A stretch of DNA of 64,000 nucleotides from Linnemannia schmuckeri (GCA_029449235.1 JANATG010000016.1:1054001-1118000), one strand, 5' to 3'; numbered from the stretch's first letter, positions 11,853 through 24,036 are shown. The notes: generated by a model from the letters alone, not told the origin. Program-made: numbers and translations.

Positions 11853-13212
11853 ATGTTTGGCTGTATTGTCGCAGGACGCCTGGTAAAGACACACTTCGCC
11901 AATTGTGCCTCCTGTCAACAAAGGAACTTACAGGATAATTCCTCATGGACACGGACACAGAGATACACCTAGGGGACGAACAAACACACAAGGAGAGAAC
12001 ACACATCAAACAAGCAAACAAGCACAGAAGCAAAGGCTCGACCCAAGGGATCATATACCCATACTGTCCTACCATGACCAACATTCCCTTTTAGAACTTG
12101 TTATTCTTCGCTCCACATGAACCACATGAGAATATAGACGTGGATTTAGACACACAGACAGACAGGAAGACAGGAAGACAGGGAGACAGATAGGCAGATA
12201 CCCGATTGATTGATCTCACATGGACTGACCATAATTGATATAAATTTTATTTCCATCGAGTACATAGGTGCAGACAAACTTGCAGCAGGTGGATGTCAAC
12301 AAATTTACGTTCCAGTTGGATGATGCTGAGGCGATCAACCACATTGTGGTCTTCCTCCTCGGAACCATGCCCTTCCAGCAGGGCTCTGCAGCCACTGTCC
12401 ATCTTCTATGGCCCAACAAGACCTGGCAGCTCCTCGGCATGTACGTCCTCTCTCTTTCTCTTCTCTTCTTCTTTTCTTTGATCCATTCTTTTGATGCTCT
12501 CACTCACATACATCTTTTTCTTTATGTTTTCAATCCAATTGTCCTTGTGTGTGAATACTTCACTTGTGTACATACTCACGTTCTGGCTGTTTTCTCATTT
12601 GTGTTTGTCGCGTGTGTGATATGATTCTATGTGTGATCTGAAACAATAAATAGGTTGTCGAATGAAAAGGCGAGCGCGATCTTCCGTTTGAAGACCAACG
12701 GATCCAAATCCACCACTGCACAACAATCCACAACAGGAGCATCGATCAGCGACATGTCCATGGACAGCTCATCGTCAACCACAACATCAGCATCAACAAC
12801 ACCCATCACAGCAACCCTCGGTATCTCTATTGAACCCATCGATGTAGTCATGAGTCAGATTGCAACCCTCGCCTCTTCTTCCTCTTCTTCCTCATCCACA
12901 GCACCCAGCAAAGCTCTCGTCCCTCTCTCTTCCATCAACAACAACAGCGCAACAACAGTTTCACCTGACTCTGTGGCAGCAATTGCTCAAAAGGTGATGA
13001 GTCACCTTTACAATCATGTCACCTCGTTTGCAACAGCAGTAGTACCACAAGGATCAACTGTGTTAGTACCGACGGGTGGACCTGGATCAGCCATGGGCGT
13101 GTTGGCAAACCAGGCGGATATGAGTTTCCTGCCTGTGCGGGCGTTCAATGACTGGTTTCAGAACGTGGTCCGCAAGGCCAAAGCCGACCCCATGTTTTTG
13201 ACCCGGGAGTAG
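11853..13212 (+). CDS. OPI10: Hikeshi/OPI10 family nuclear import carrier
   Basis: Three exons, 11853..11882, 12268..12440 and 12654..13212, give 253 aa. The first exon encodes only ten residues, MFGCIVAGRL, and joins directly to VQTNLQQVD, the invariant start of the family. Further landmarks are the hydrophobic core NHIVVFLLGTMPF, a WQLLGMLSNEKAS segment spanning the second splice, and a C-terminal block ending in NDWFQNVVRKAKADP. Hikeshi imports HSP70 into the nucleus during heat stress; yeast OPI10 was named from an inositol phenotype. Fungal members, like this one, carry a longer Ser/Thr-rich middle (about residues 75-165). The first intron (385 nt) contains short GACAGACAG-type repeats. 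Confidence 0.93.
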
Positions 13213-13640
13213 CGAGGTTGGACGTCTCCTTGCGTACCCTACCTTCGCATTGTTATTTAGCACATCTTGCCACATAGAGTAAAAGAATAATAGTACCTTG
13301 ATTCTACTCAGCATGTGTTCATGTTGTTTTTGTCCACGGGAAATCTGACCTATGTAGGGATAAGAAGGACACACAAAACCACGCACCCACAGAAGGATAC
13401 TTGTTAGGGCGGCAGTGGTGGTGCTTGGAAGAAGAAAGGCATGACAGGGAGTTCCTTGTACTTGGTTGTTGCACAGGGGACGACTGTAGTTTAGTAGTCC
13501 AAGATCCCACCTCTTCGAGTGAATGTTCCTGTAGACCCATGGCCTGTCGGAAGAAATAGAGGCGAAGTGTGCCTGAACAACAGTCCGAATCAGTCAGCAG
13601 TAATCCTTTCGATTGGACAAAAAAGGGATTTTTTTTTAAA

Positions 13641-13711
13641 GAGAGCGACAGAGACAGAGACGGAGAGAGAGCGACAGAGAGAGATAGAGACAGAGATAGA
13701 GAGAGGAAAGA
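13641..13711 (+). repeat. GA/GACA simple repeat upstream of the phosphodiesterase gene
   Basis: About 70 nt of GAGACAGA-like repeats lie between the Hikeshi stop and the next start, followed by a pyrimidine-rich leader. The rest of 13213-13938 shows no gene. Confidence 0.7.
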
Positions 13712-13938
13712 AAAAAGAATAGAAAAGTCTTGGCCTATTCGTTCTTCATTTCTTTGTTTCTTCTTCAGCAACAATTAACACGCAAGCAAGGAATCGGGAT
13801 CCTTCTCACCCATCCCTTCCTTCCTTTCTTCCTTCCTCCCTCTCTCTTCCTCTCTCTTCTCTCTTACACTCATCCCTGTCACAGTTCTTTGCATTCACTC
13901 ATTCTCTCTCATTCACAAAAACGACAAGAAAAGGGACC

Positions 13939-16900
13939 ATGGAACAACAGAGCAAGGACCCTTTCCCGTCCACAGCCGTGCCAGCCGAGGACAACAACAG
14001 CAACAACAGTAGCACCACCGCCAACAGCGACATTAGTTCGTTGCTCCCTAAAAAGCGGACAGTCCCCCTTCCTCGCCCAGGCGAACTCTTGATCTACGAC
14101 TGCCGCCCTCCTCCCTGTAACACCCATACGCCTACAACAACATCACAGGAAACAGCCACGTTTCTGCTGCAGGATAATGATGCCTCCTTGTCCCTCTCGT
14201 CGTCCCCCTCGTCGTCAGGGTCCAATGCTGCTGCACGGATGGCATTCACGTCTCCTCCCACCACACCCATGCCTGCACCTCAGGAAGCAACTTTTACCCG
14301 AGACAACAGCAATATTACCGATCAAGGTATGATGTGTCCCATGAAAGTGTTCTTGTCAAAGAGATTACAACACAAAGGAATATCAATGTGTTAAGACTGT
14401 TGCTGTTTTTGTCATTCATTATCAACCCCCTCCGTGTTGCTCATTGATGGATCGATTGGTGCTCACGCCTCTCTTTTGTCTCTATCTCTTTTGTCTTCTT
14501 GGTCACCCTGCTCCTCTCCTCCTCTCTCTCCCTCCTCTCTCCCTCCTCTCTCACGCCTCTCTCACGCCTCTCTCTATCTCACTGTTACTCCTAATTATCG
14601 AACCTCCTTTAGTAGACGAGGGATCAGATTCGCCTTCTCCTGTTCCTAGAGCGTCGTTATTAAATTCAGGAGCTGCACCAGGTGCTGCAACAGGCAACTA
14701 CGACCACAGTTTTAAAACCAACAGTCAACGACCCATTCGCTGTCTCCAATGGAACATTGAACGCAACTACAAAGCCGACGAGATCTTGGCAACCTTGACA
14801 GAACTCGACGCCGACATTCTTTGTATCCAAGAGATCGATATTGGTTGCCACCGATCGGGCCACGATCGTGACCACTTTTTGGAGATCTGCAAGTCGCAGG
14901 GTCTCTATGGTGGGTTCGTCCCCGAGTTCTGGGAGCTGGAACATCCAGGACGCAAGAATCGGGACCAGGGTGGTGGTGTTCATGGAAACGCCATTTTGTC
15001 GAGGTGGCCTGTTAATGGGTTCAGAGTCCTTGACCATGTTCATCATGCGTACGAGTGGGAGCGAGATGGTCACAAGCTGAACGAGCCCAGATTGGGAAGG
15101 TAATAATAGCATGGACGATTGAAATGAGATGGGTGATTCGCATTATTGTTTTCTATATGTTGAGCCGGTGTGCACTCTTTTCTAGGCTCTTTTTTTTTTT
15201 TTTTTTTATGGATGTTTCAATTTTTTTGACAGCATTGACGTCTAATAATTGTTTTATCGTTGTTCTTCTTAGACGGTTCACAATTGTGGCGGATATTCAA
15301 ACGCCCTCTGGTCCACTTCTTTGCTACTGTGCCCACTTGGAGGTTTTTACAGGAATAATTGGACGTATTTCTGCGTTGAGTGACATCTTGGCGGACTCGG
15401 AACTGTACTCGGATCGCTATCCTTACCAGATCCTCTTTGGTGATCTGAACACCATCTCACATTCGATCGCACGACTCGCCAAGACCATCTCGACAGATCA
15501 GTACCGGATCGGATCGTTTGGATACCAGGAGTCAGAGTGGTGGGACAACAACCTTTGGAGCTGGCATGTCCAGGACGGAGAGTTCAACTTGGCGCTTGCT
15601 ACTGGAGGATGGGGCTGGTTGCGTCGTTTGGGCTTTTTGGGAGTTGGGCTTGGCGCTGGCTCTCCTCCTAACGGATCGTCGTCCTTTTGGTCCGCAGATG
15701 GCAAATACTCTGGATGGCTCGCGCGATTGGCCGAAGCAGGATTGTCAAAGGTCAAACTTGCGCGTCAGGAACAGCTCTTGAGCGACAAATTTATTACAAT
15801 TGACCACGAAGTCCCACATCGACACCCACAACAACGTCACCAACACCAGTATCACCAACACGATCACCAGGTCAAGGAACAGCAGTGTCACCGAGGCTCG
15901 GAAGAGAGCCACGCGGATGAACTCGAGAGCGAAAAGAGCTTTTACGAAGACGGAAGCGTAATTCTGGTCGGACGTCCGCGATCGCCGAGCATTATCACAC
16001 TCGAGTCTAGTTTGATGGATCGCAGCGAGTGCATGTCGTCGCCATCGTGGTCGTACCCTCCAACGCCGTCGGTAATGTATGCTGGTCAGGAAGGAGGCGA
16101 GACCGATGGTGAGAACTCGGACGGCGACGAAGGAATAGATACCGTCAGGTTAGGACGACGACAGCTGCCAAGGGTCAACGTGCGCCATTTCTCTTCAACA
16201 CCGTCAACACCTTCGCCCACGCTCCGTCTGATCCCACCAACGCCCAAACAGAGTCGACCCAGTGGTCTGGACCGTGTGGTCATCGGTATCAATGACGATC
16301 AGCGCGGGATCCCCATGCCCTTTGACGACGAAGAAGAATTACAGGACCATGACAACCAGCTCGACAGTATTTTGAATCAGGAGGGACAACACCAGCACCA
16401 TTACCAGGAGACGATACAACAACACACTACTCATGACTTTCAATACCCTAACGACCTTAACGCCCCCTTTACGACTTTTACGACTAGCGAAGAGACTACA
16501 ACAACCACATCAACAACAACAGCAACGCATCATGATATTTACTACCAACAACAAAAGACCGAGACAGTGACGGAGATACTCGACACGTTCAAGGATCCTC
16601 AACCACCGTTCCTCCTCACACACCTCCAACAAACGCACGCCTTCTTCTCAACCCAACGTCTCTGGTCAGGATTCACACCCTTAGTCCTCCATCAGGCGCG
16701 TAACCCAGGATTCTATGACCCCTGGTGTGCCCGAAGAGACATGACGCTTCACAATCCCAACTTTTTTGGGATCCTCAAGGCCAAACTGGACTACACGCTT
16801 CTTCGCAACTTGAGGTGTGTTTCGAGAGAGATGGGCAATCATGATTATTCGGCGAGTGATCATAAGTGGCTCTTGGTTGAGGTTGAGTTTGAGCGCAAGT

Positions 16901-17241
16901 TTGAGACTGCTGCAGAGAAGGATGAGGAGGAGGAAGATGTTATTCAACTGGAGGGTTTGACGGAAGAGACGTCGTCGATGGATCGGGAGCAGGAAAATGT
17001 TTCGATGCCATCGAAGGAGCAACAGTACTTATGGTGGCGCGAGAGGCGATTGGAGTGGGGTCAGACGGTCCAGCCCTTGCCCCATGGACATCCTCATCGT
17101 GTTGCTGAGAAGAAGACCCGACGGAACAAGGCAAGATCGTCGTCGTCGCCATCGACGATGGGGTCGACTTCTTTGTTGGCGGCGACGGTGACGGCTGCTA
17201 TTGCTGTGGGCGGGTTCTGGCTTTGGTCTCGACACAAGTAA
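13939..17241 (+). CDS. DNase I-like (EEP) phosphodiesterase with a C-terminal membrane anchor
   Basis: Exons 13939..14326, 14613..15099 and 15273..17241 give 947 aa. All active-site motifs of the endonuclease/exonuclease/phosphatase fold are present in order: QWNIERN, IQEIDIG, HGNAILSRWPV, CAHLEVFTG, FGDLNT and SASDHKWLL, with KLDYTLLR before the last. The segment EWWDNNLWSW and NPGFYDPW mark the plant/fungal DNase I-like subgroup. Between GDLN and SDH lies an insert of several hundred residues, rich in His, Gln and acidic residues, that splits the fold. The last residues (SLLAATVTAAIAVGGFWLW, then SRHK) look like a tail anchor, suggesting the enzyme faces the cytosol on an organelle. Substrate (nucleic acid, phosphoinositide or sphingolipid) cannot be told from sequence. 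Intron 1 is very pyrimidine-rich. Confidence 0.85.
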
Positions 17242-17512
17242 AGAGCGTTTTTTGTTTGTGTAGCGCGGCCGACTTTTTATTTTTTGCCGTAGATGATTCT
17301 TTTTGAAAAAGAAAAAAATAAATTACATATGAACGAACCTTTCTTTTGTTAGGCGGACCAGAGAGGGTTGTTTGTTGAGCAGACTGTTGCTGGGACTGGA
17401 CTGATTCTCAACTCAACAAAGGGGCAATACTATCAAGGACCGACTCGGTGTCTGCTCGAGATCGAAACCATTATCATTATCGTTGCCCGAAGATCTTGGA
17501 TAAGTGAAGAAA

Positions 17513-17959
17513 CTACAATTTGAGAGAGCGGGCCAATGTATGCGGATCCATTCGATCTTCTTTGGTATCTTCGAGCATCATGTGGTCCGTCGTCTCCGGA
17601 AAGATCGCACCCTCAATCATCATAAGTTTGCTCAACCTGCCCAGCAGTTGTAAAAAAACAGGTCGACCCATATCATTGTCACCCAGAACTGACATTGCTG
17701 GCAAGGGCTTTTGGCGCTCATAAAATGATCCCCTCTCCTCCTGTCCGACACATTCCTTTCTGTGGACGGTGAGAAGATCCAGGTTCTTTTGTTTTCCAAC
17801 TTGTCGATAAAAGATCTCAAGTTGAGTAAAGATATGAGTATCATATGCTGAAAGTGGAACTGGTGATGACTGGAGATAGTAAGTCTTGTATTGCATTCCC
17901 GAAGGCAACGACGGCGCAGGAATAGTTAGGTCCAGCTTCAGGCGAGTTATCTTGGAGCT
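17513..17959 (-). pseudogene. Decayed C-terminal fragment of an F-box/LRR protein (second subfamily)
   Basis: The frame KITRLKLDL...FTQLEIFYRQVGKQKNL...GRPVFLQLLGRLSKL resembles the C-terminal leucine-rich half of a fungal F-box/LRR family. It is a different subfamily from the HPxGIGS array further along. It has no F-box, and the only Met (17908) is internal to the homology. An in-frame stop occurs just upstream, and another frame at about 17960-18070 (ITPQQERLISCSQD...) looks like more of the same gene, so a frameshift is likely. It is read as a gene remnant downstream of the phosphodiesterase. Confidence 0.5.
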
Positions 17960-18524
17960 CGCTCAAGAACAAGCCACGGCATCTTTCAGATCGATAAAAG
18001 AAACCAGCACTACGTGCATCCTGCGAGCATGAGATAAGTCTTTCTTGTTGAGGTGTGATGTGACAAAGGATGCCAACCCCAGGATCCCAAAAAGTCGATT
18101 TGACGCAGTGGATTCCAAGATGACAGAAGTGATGCTTGAACAGGAAGAGCGACTGACTTGGTGGGAAGAAAAAAAGGAAAGCGTTTTTTCTCTTGTTTTT
18201 TAATTTATTACCTTATGTAAAAAAGGACTAAAATAACCGTCACGCATGGGTATGTTGCTTCTGAAAAAGCGTCAATGGGTCACTGCAGCAAATTTGATTT
18301 GGTCCAACAGTGCATCTTTGGCACCACGTGGGCCATGTCCCCTGAGTTCACACATGAACAACGAGTAAATTTGATAACCATAGACAATACCTCAGTGCAG
18401 TAGCACCGTATCTTACATTATCAACGCGCTCTCGTCTTCGCGTTTTGTTTTACAGGAACTAATCCAACTTATGTGCAACGATATTCAGATGATTTTTTTG
18501 ATAGAAATTCAATTTCAAGCTGCA

Positions 18525-18560
<36 letters not shown>

Positions 18561-19638
18561 CGCGCTCGTTTTTGCTTCTATTCAGCCCTCTCACTTCCTT
18601 CTCACTTCTCACACACACATAAAAAAGAGGCACTTTCTCATCTTCCATCTTCGGTACTCAAAACAAGACGCGTTCAAGGAGCCCTTCCATCTGCATAAGA
18701 ACGAAAAGGTGAAATCTAGGAGGGGAAAAGTCGTAGGGGGAGCAAAATCGTAGGAATGATGGGCTACGCGTCACCGTAAAAAAGCTATAAAATTCCAGGT
18801 ATCCAACTGCTGGCTCGCTCTCTACCCTATATGATCCAGTCAAAACCGGAAAAAGCAGGAGGAAAATTGAGAAATGGGGACGAGGGCTACTTTGTGTCCA
18901 CCAAATCCTTCATTCGGTACCTTCACGTAAAACAAAGTGATCGGTCGACTCTTTAGCGTCCCTCTTGGTTCGGGATAGGATTAATTGGATGCATGTTTGT
19001 TTGTCTGCTGGCGGCATTATTTTTCCGACAAGAGCATTGTCAATGGTCCTGATCAGCGCTGAGTACACCCAACGTTTAACAAAACAAAACAAACCAGTTT
19101 GACTGGTTCTGTCAAAGCAGCTGGAAGCTGTCCCCTTTCACCCTACGGGCAGGAATGCCCTTTTTTATTGCACATGAGAATGTTCTAGAGTACCTATCAG
19201 TTCAGTTTGTTTGTTTTTCAAATCTGAGGAGGAATTCACTGTGAGATAACGCATGATTAGCCTAGCCTAATGGGAAAACCTTGAGCAACACAGTGTGTTG
19301 ATTGGGATGAGAGGAGAGAAAACGTTCATGCCGTTTTTTCTTTTTAGGTTTGACCAAAAGGCGGCGTCCTTGCAGTTGCCCTTTTGGGACGAACATTAAC
19401 GGTTCAGGGCTCAGAAACTCGGCGGATTTCATTTTTGCTTAAATACCATGCTTCTATGTTGGGAAAAAAAGAGCAACCCATTTCTTCATCTTTCTTCTTT
19501 TCTTAGCGCACTACGTAAGGTCCCAATGCATCTCACGTCGTCGTCTCTCTCTGTACTGATATTTCAGCTTCTGTTATTCGAAAGCTAATTCCCTCTTTTC
19601 TGGTGTTCCCCGTTTTGTAATTAGAAAGTTTTCCAAAA
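17960..19638. other. Gene-poor interval with a 29-nt poly(T)
   Basis: Contains the decayed LRR upstream sequence to about 18.1 kb and a T run at 18529..18557. The rest is AT-rich, without a supportable gene. The last 200 nt carry a TTAAATA element near 19438 and a CT-rich leader with CTTAG before the secreted-protein start, so a 5'UTR intron is possible. Confidence 0.4.
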
Positions 19639-19980
19639 ATGCACAAATCCCTCGCCTTGTTGTTCGCTATCTGCACCCTCAATGGTGCTCTCGCACTCGG
19701 AGACTGGCAGTTCGAAGTCACCAACAATGCCGGCAAGACTGTCTCAGTTCCCGTCGCCGGCGAGAGATACTGCGTCTGCCTCACGACCTCCCAGACCGCC
19801 AAGATCAAGAACACTAACGGAGGCGTTATGAAATTGTTCTCGACCGATGACTGCACTGGCAACTTTGTTGCGCTTTACAAGGGATCGACCCAATCCAACG
19901 CCCAGTGGGTCAACAGCGCCTCTGTTGGCAAGGACGGTATTCCTTCTGCTGGCCCTTACCAGTGCGACCCTGTTAACTAA
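19639..19980 (+). CDS. Small secreted cysteine-containing protein
   Basis: A single exon encodes 113 aa. Residues 1-19 (MHKSLALLFAICTLNGALA) are a textbook signal peptide with a likely AlA cut before LGDWQF. The mature chain of about 94 residues has four cysteines (RYCVC, DDC and QCDP), enough for two disulfides, and no TM or GPI signal. I do not recognise a family. Size, signal and cysteine content fit small secreted proteins of soil and plant-associated fungi; a role in interaction or in the wall is inference only. The flanks are intergenic for over 1 kb on each side. Codon use is well biased toward C-ending codons, suggesting good expression. Confidence 0.75.
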   Translation: MHKSLALLFAICTLNGALALGDWQFEVTNNAGKTVSVPVAGERYCVCLTTSQTAKIKNTNGGVMKLFSTDDCTGNFVALYKGSTQSNAQWVNSASVGKDGIPSAGPYQCDPVN

Positions 19981-21639
19981 TTAATAAATGAAAGACGAGA
20001 GACGCAAGGTGATTTTTTTTTCGTCACTGAAATACTGGGTATCGAAAGGGTCCTTTTGTATGTCAAATGTACTGTGGTTTGTGTGAATTTATGTTTTCAA
20101 AATATGTGGTTCCTGGATGATTATCAGGGTTTGAAGTTTTGAGCACTCTCTTCCTCGAGCAAACAGCATGAAGTCGGTTACAATAAGTCGAGGGCGTGCG
20201 ATTTGAATGAGAATGGGGGAGATAAGAAAGAGGACATTACAGCCAGAAAATGTGTTTACTAAAGAAAGATTACGCAGAATGGAGAGCTACGCTTAGATAT
20301 TTACTTTTTACTTCTTTTCTTTCATTCCTCTCACTTCCCTCCTACCTCCCTTTACCTCTCTCGTGCTTCTCTCTCACAAATAAAAAATACTTGAAACTCC
20401 TTACCTCGCCCTCGATCTTTAATATAAGGCCCGTTAACGTAGACCCTTTTACGTTGACGACATAAGTATGCGAGGGCGGCGGACGTAGATGAGAAAAGGA
20501 AAAAAAAAACGACCATACGTCAGAGGAGGAAAATGGAAAACTTCAGGTAGTCAAACTATCAAAGAGAAGCAAGTGAGAGATGGGGAAGATAGGGGAAGTA
20601 CCATCGTCTTCACCTTCAAGAAAAACTTCTTTCGGGAGGAGGAAAAAGGAGCCACCACGCTGTGGCACTGTCGAAAACAGACGAGAAAAGTAAGTGAAGA
20701 GATGGGGGATGATAAGGAAAATACCATTTTAAAAGTTCAAGAATCACTCACTGTCGCGGGTAATACAAAAATACATGATAGTGGTGTCAGATGGAGGAAA
20801 AAAAGGAAAGTGCAATCTCCAAGGTCCATCAAATTCAAGAACGCGATCTTCAAGTCTCTTTCATTCCAGTTCCATACAAAGAGGAGATATGCGAGTTTAA
20901 TACGAAAAAGGTGGACCTACATGCATGCATACAAGAAAAGCTGGTGGCAGTCAGTGCTCAGAATTTGAGTAGAGCCAGATAGAAAGTTACGCCGGCAGCT
21001 CTATACACTGGTTTATGGTATCTAGTCTTGTCCTGGTCTCACAATAAACACATCTGTACCAATAAAACTGAAGGACTTGAGCCCCAGTCTGCTCGCGTAT
21101 GCCCTGCACTGTGCAAGTTCTCTCACGGAGAGCTCCCAAACCGACGGTTGGCCCTTCTCATGGTTCAAATGAGATAGATTTTTATTCTTCTCATACTTTC
21201 CTGCGCCATTGAAAATCTGTCATATGTGCACAAAATTAATAGCACAACATCAAAATCATCCTTGCAGCCAGAAATAGGTTTGGTGACGAGAGGAGTAGTG
21301 AGCATTGCTTGGATGCGAATCATCTACTCCTTCACAGTCATCTTTCTGAGTGCGATCGCTTTTCAACGTAGAGTTCCATCGACAATTGGGCGAAGTATTA
21401 CGCGGGGTTTGAATTACCCTCTTCCTTCTTTTGCTGAAAACCAACCAAGTAAAACGGCTTCCAAACTTTGAAACACACTACCGCAAAAAAATGTAATCAC
21501 GGTGAATCAAGGTTACCTACAAACCGCAGAGTCGAAAACACTTAACCATTAGCCCTTTTTAACCGTTTCTAATATTTGTTGTTTGTTTTTGTGTTTTCAC
21601 ATCAACGCCGAAAAGAAAAAATATATAAATAAGTTAATA
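19981..21639. other. Intergenic region with possible degenerate gene debris
   Basis: No supportable gene. The 20.5-20.97 kb part is purine-rich, with three loosely similar segments of 100-115 nt each centred on GAGATGG...GAA...TTCAAGAA. The last has a 63-codon frame starting at 20791. This may be an old duplicated gene fragment, but nothing in it is recognisable. Confidence 0.3.
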
Positions 21640-22060
21640 ATAGTAATGAGTATCCAACCAACCAATCGCGCACATCCGCCTCTTATGCCAAGTTGTTCTC
21701 GATATCCCTAGTCCACGCTCGATTTGAGTCCCACCCCAAACTCTTCTACAGCTTGGGCCAATCCACATGCATCTATTCCAGCTCAGCATCCCCAATCCTC
21801 TGGAGGGTCGGTCATATATCCAGGACCCTTACCTCTTTCATCCCCGCCAGTAGCTCTAACTTGCTCCCCTCTCCAGCGAATAGTCCAAGGAATGAAACTG
21901 AGACCTCCTGGTAGGTCACCCTCGGTAATGGCAGAATCGAACGAGCCCAGAGTGAGTTCCTCAAGGCTCGTCATCCTCCCCAACTGATCTTAGATCTACC
22001 TCTGGACTTCATACCGACTCTCTTCACCCGCGACCGGTTGCAATGGACTTTATCCTCAAG
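21640..22060 (-). pseudogene. Decayed F-box/LRR copy (HPxGIGS family), C-terminal part
   Basis: On the minus strand the sequence follows the array paralogs. RYEVQR-stop-I-stop-DQLGRM matches their QRWIYTQLGRL, then LEELTLG, HSLDYSLERGA (for LEFSLESGL), LELLAGMKEVRVLDI-stop, and RIGDAELE-stop-MHVDWPKL (for RIGVAELEWMHVNWPKL). The reading frame changes at least twice, and stops occur at 21996..21998, 21990..21992, 21812..21814, 21773..21775 and 21746..21748. Two of these replace a tryptophan invariant in the intact copies. The N-terminal half is not recognisable. It lies directly downstream of another damaged copy on the same strand. Confidence 0.75.
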
Positions 22061-22239
22061 TTTTATTTGAGACTCGAAAAAGGCACCCAAGGCGAACAGA
22101 GAAAGGACACAAAAAGGGTGATTGCCTATCGGCGAACGAGAAAGACGGCGAGCTATTGGCGCCTGAAACGTAAAAAAAATTGTCAATCAGGTTTTCAAAT
22201 GTTTATACTTGATCAATAAGCGTCTATTTTCATTATCGT

Positions 22240-24036
22240 TGATAGAAAAACGACCCAATGCCATGAGAGTGACTAACCATTCAATCCTCCACAGCAGTCT
22301 TAACAGCTAGCCCCTCGGCACGATGAACAGACCACCTCCAAACCGATTCCAAACCTCTATTCCTCTCCAGCTTGAGCCAGTTCCTATGTATCCACTCCAG
22401 CTCTGCAACCCCAATATCGTGAGCAGTCCTCCGAACACCCAGCAACTTCAGTTCCTTCAAGCCCGCCAACAGTTCCAACCCACTCTCTAACGAGAACTCC
22501 AGTGAGTTATAGTTAAACATGTGAATGCCCCTTGACAGCGCTGCCTCCTCCATTGCAGCCACATTCATTGACGAATCCACCCCAACATACTTCATTGTGC
22601 TTGCGCTCAGATCTTGCACACCAAGAATGAGCTCTTTCAGTCCTGTCATCTTGCTCAATTGGTTGTAGAACCACCGTTGTACAGGGAACCTCACAGTAGG
22701 GTCCAGTCCCAAATCCTCCTGCGTCAATTGTTCCTCCTCATTCTGCCGATACAACACAACTGACCGGTAAACCCCCTCGATTCGAAGCTGAAGATGCTCC
22801 ATTGATAGCTCCAGAACCCAAGAACGACCCAATCCATTCTCAAAATGGCCCAAATAAATCTCGTACGCATGCACCATAATCTTCATTGTAAACTTGTTCC
22901 GCTGTCGATCCGCAATTCCTTCGAGTAGTCTAAAATTCCTGGCAAAGCATAACACATCCACAAAGTCGTTCAGCTGTAACTCTTCTGTGCTCTCTATCCT
23001 CAATACCTCCAATGTCTCAGCGCTCTCCATCAGCGCAGAAAACGCAAGGGGACCAAACAGAGGCATGTCCGGCAACCACAACTCTCTCCCGACTTGGTTG
23101 TTTGAATCAGAGCTCAGATCTCTGCATCGCTGCCGTAAAGACTCTTCCCCCATTCTAGACTCGACAGCTTATGGCATGCAACCGCAAGGTACATTGGTAA
23201 CACTTCGAGGGCCTTTATATCCAGACGATGGAGACGGAGTACCTCCAAATTGGGGCACCGTGTCAAAAAGGTCAGTCGATTGTGGCCCATGTTGTTCTGG
23301 CTTTCTCCATTGATGACAATCTCCTTTAAGGCATGGAAGGGTTTTGGAAGAACTGGTTGAAATGCGCCATAGTCTCGAGATTCAGGTCTTTGTCGCTCCC
23401 ATCATGGATATCCTTGTCATGTGGGCTCGGGTTGAGAAAGGAAAGCTCTAGTTTCTTCAGATGGGCGGTAGGAAATTCAGAGACAAGATCTGGGAATCCC
23501 TTCTTTCCATTCTTGTACCGAAAGCAGCTCAAATCGAGACGCAACAATCGCTGATTGGGGTTGTTCTGCAGGACTTCCATTACCCTGGAGGCGTGCCTAG
23601 GCACATCCACATACTCCTGGCCAATAATCAGGGCGGCTGGGATAGTGGCGTCGCACGAAATGATTAATTCTCTAATCTTCGAAAAAGGATGCTCCTTGAG
23701 GCGCAGGGTCAGAGACTCTAGTTTAGTGATGCGTGGATGGAAGTGACCGAGGAAGGAGACGAAAGCCGGGTTTGTTGTTTCAATAGTGCGGATATGTTGG
23801 CAATTGCGGATGAAGGCGTTCCGGGCTTCCTTGGAGCCAAAGCAGTTGTGCATGGTCCTATCCACAAGATGGACGATTTTCCAGAGAGAAGGTATGAAGG
23901 TGGCGGGCCATGCGGGGCTGACACCGACGCAGGATGCATAGTCTTTGGAGGGGATTCGAGGGATGGTAATGTCAATGATCTCCCGGGGGAGGTCTGAAAG
24001 AGATGCCCAGACCGGCACTGTCGATGTGTTTTGCAT
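22240..24036 (-). pseudogene. Full-length F-box/LRR copy broken by two frameshifts and two stops
   Basis: The start at 24036 opens with an F-box (SDLPREIIDITIPRIPSKDY...PSLWKIVHL) and runs to a frameshift near 23335. The homology continues in a second frame (FHALKEIVINGESQNN...CPNLEVLRLHRL...LSSLEWG) to an in-frame TGA at 23114..23116. A third frame then carries ELWLPDMPLFGPLAFSALM and the leucine-rich C-terminal half. The last TGA (22281..22283) falls where paralogs have the Trp of EDWM. Beyond it the same frame goes on to MVSHSHGIGSFFYQ, the family's tail. The interrupted stretch is homologous coding sequence, so an intron is not the explanation. Sequencing error could account for single frameshifts but hardly for all four lesions. 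Confidence 0.8.

Noticed and set aside
20489..20968. 159-codon Lys/Arg-rich frame
   Set aside because: Purine-rich composition and no domain; neighbouring frames look equally good.
22281..23326. Intron joining the two F-box/LRR frames at 23153-23326
   Set aside because: The intervening sequence itself translates, in a third frame, into a conserved block of the family (FHALKEIVING...CPNLEVLRLHRL), so it is exon sequence with frameshifts, not an intron.
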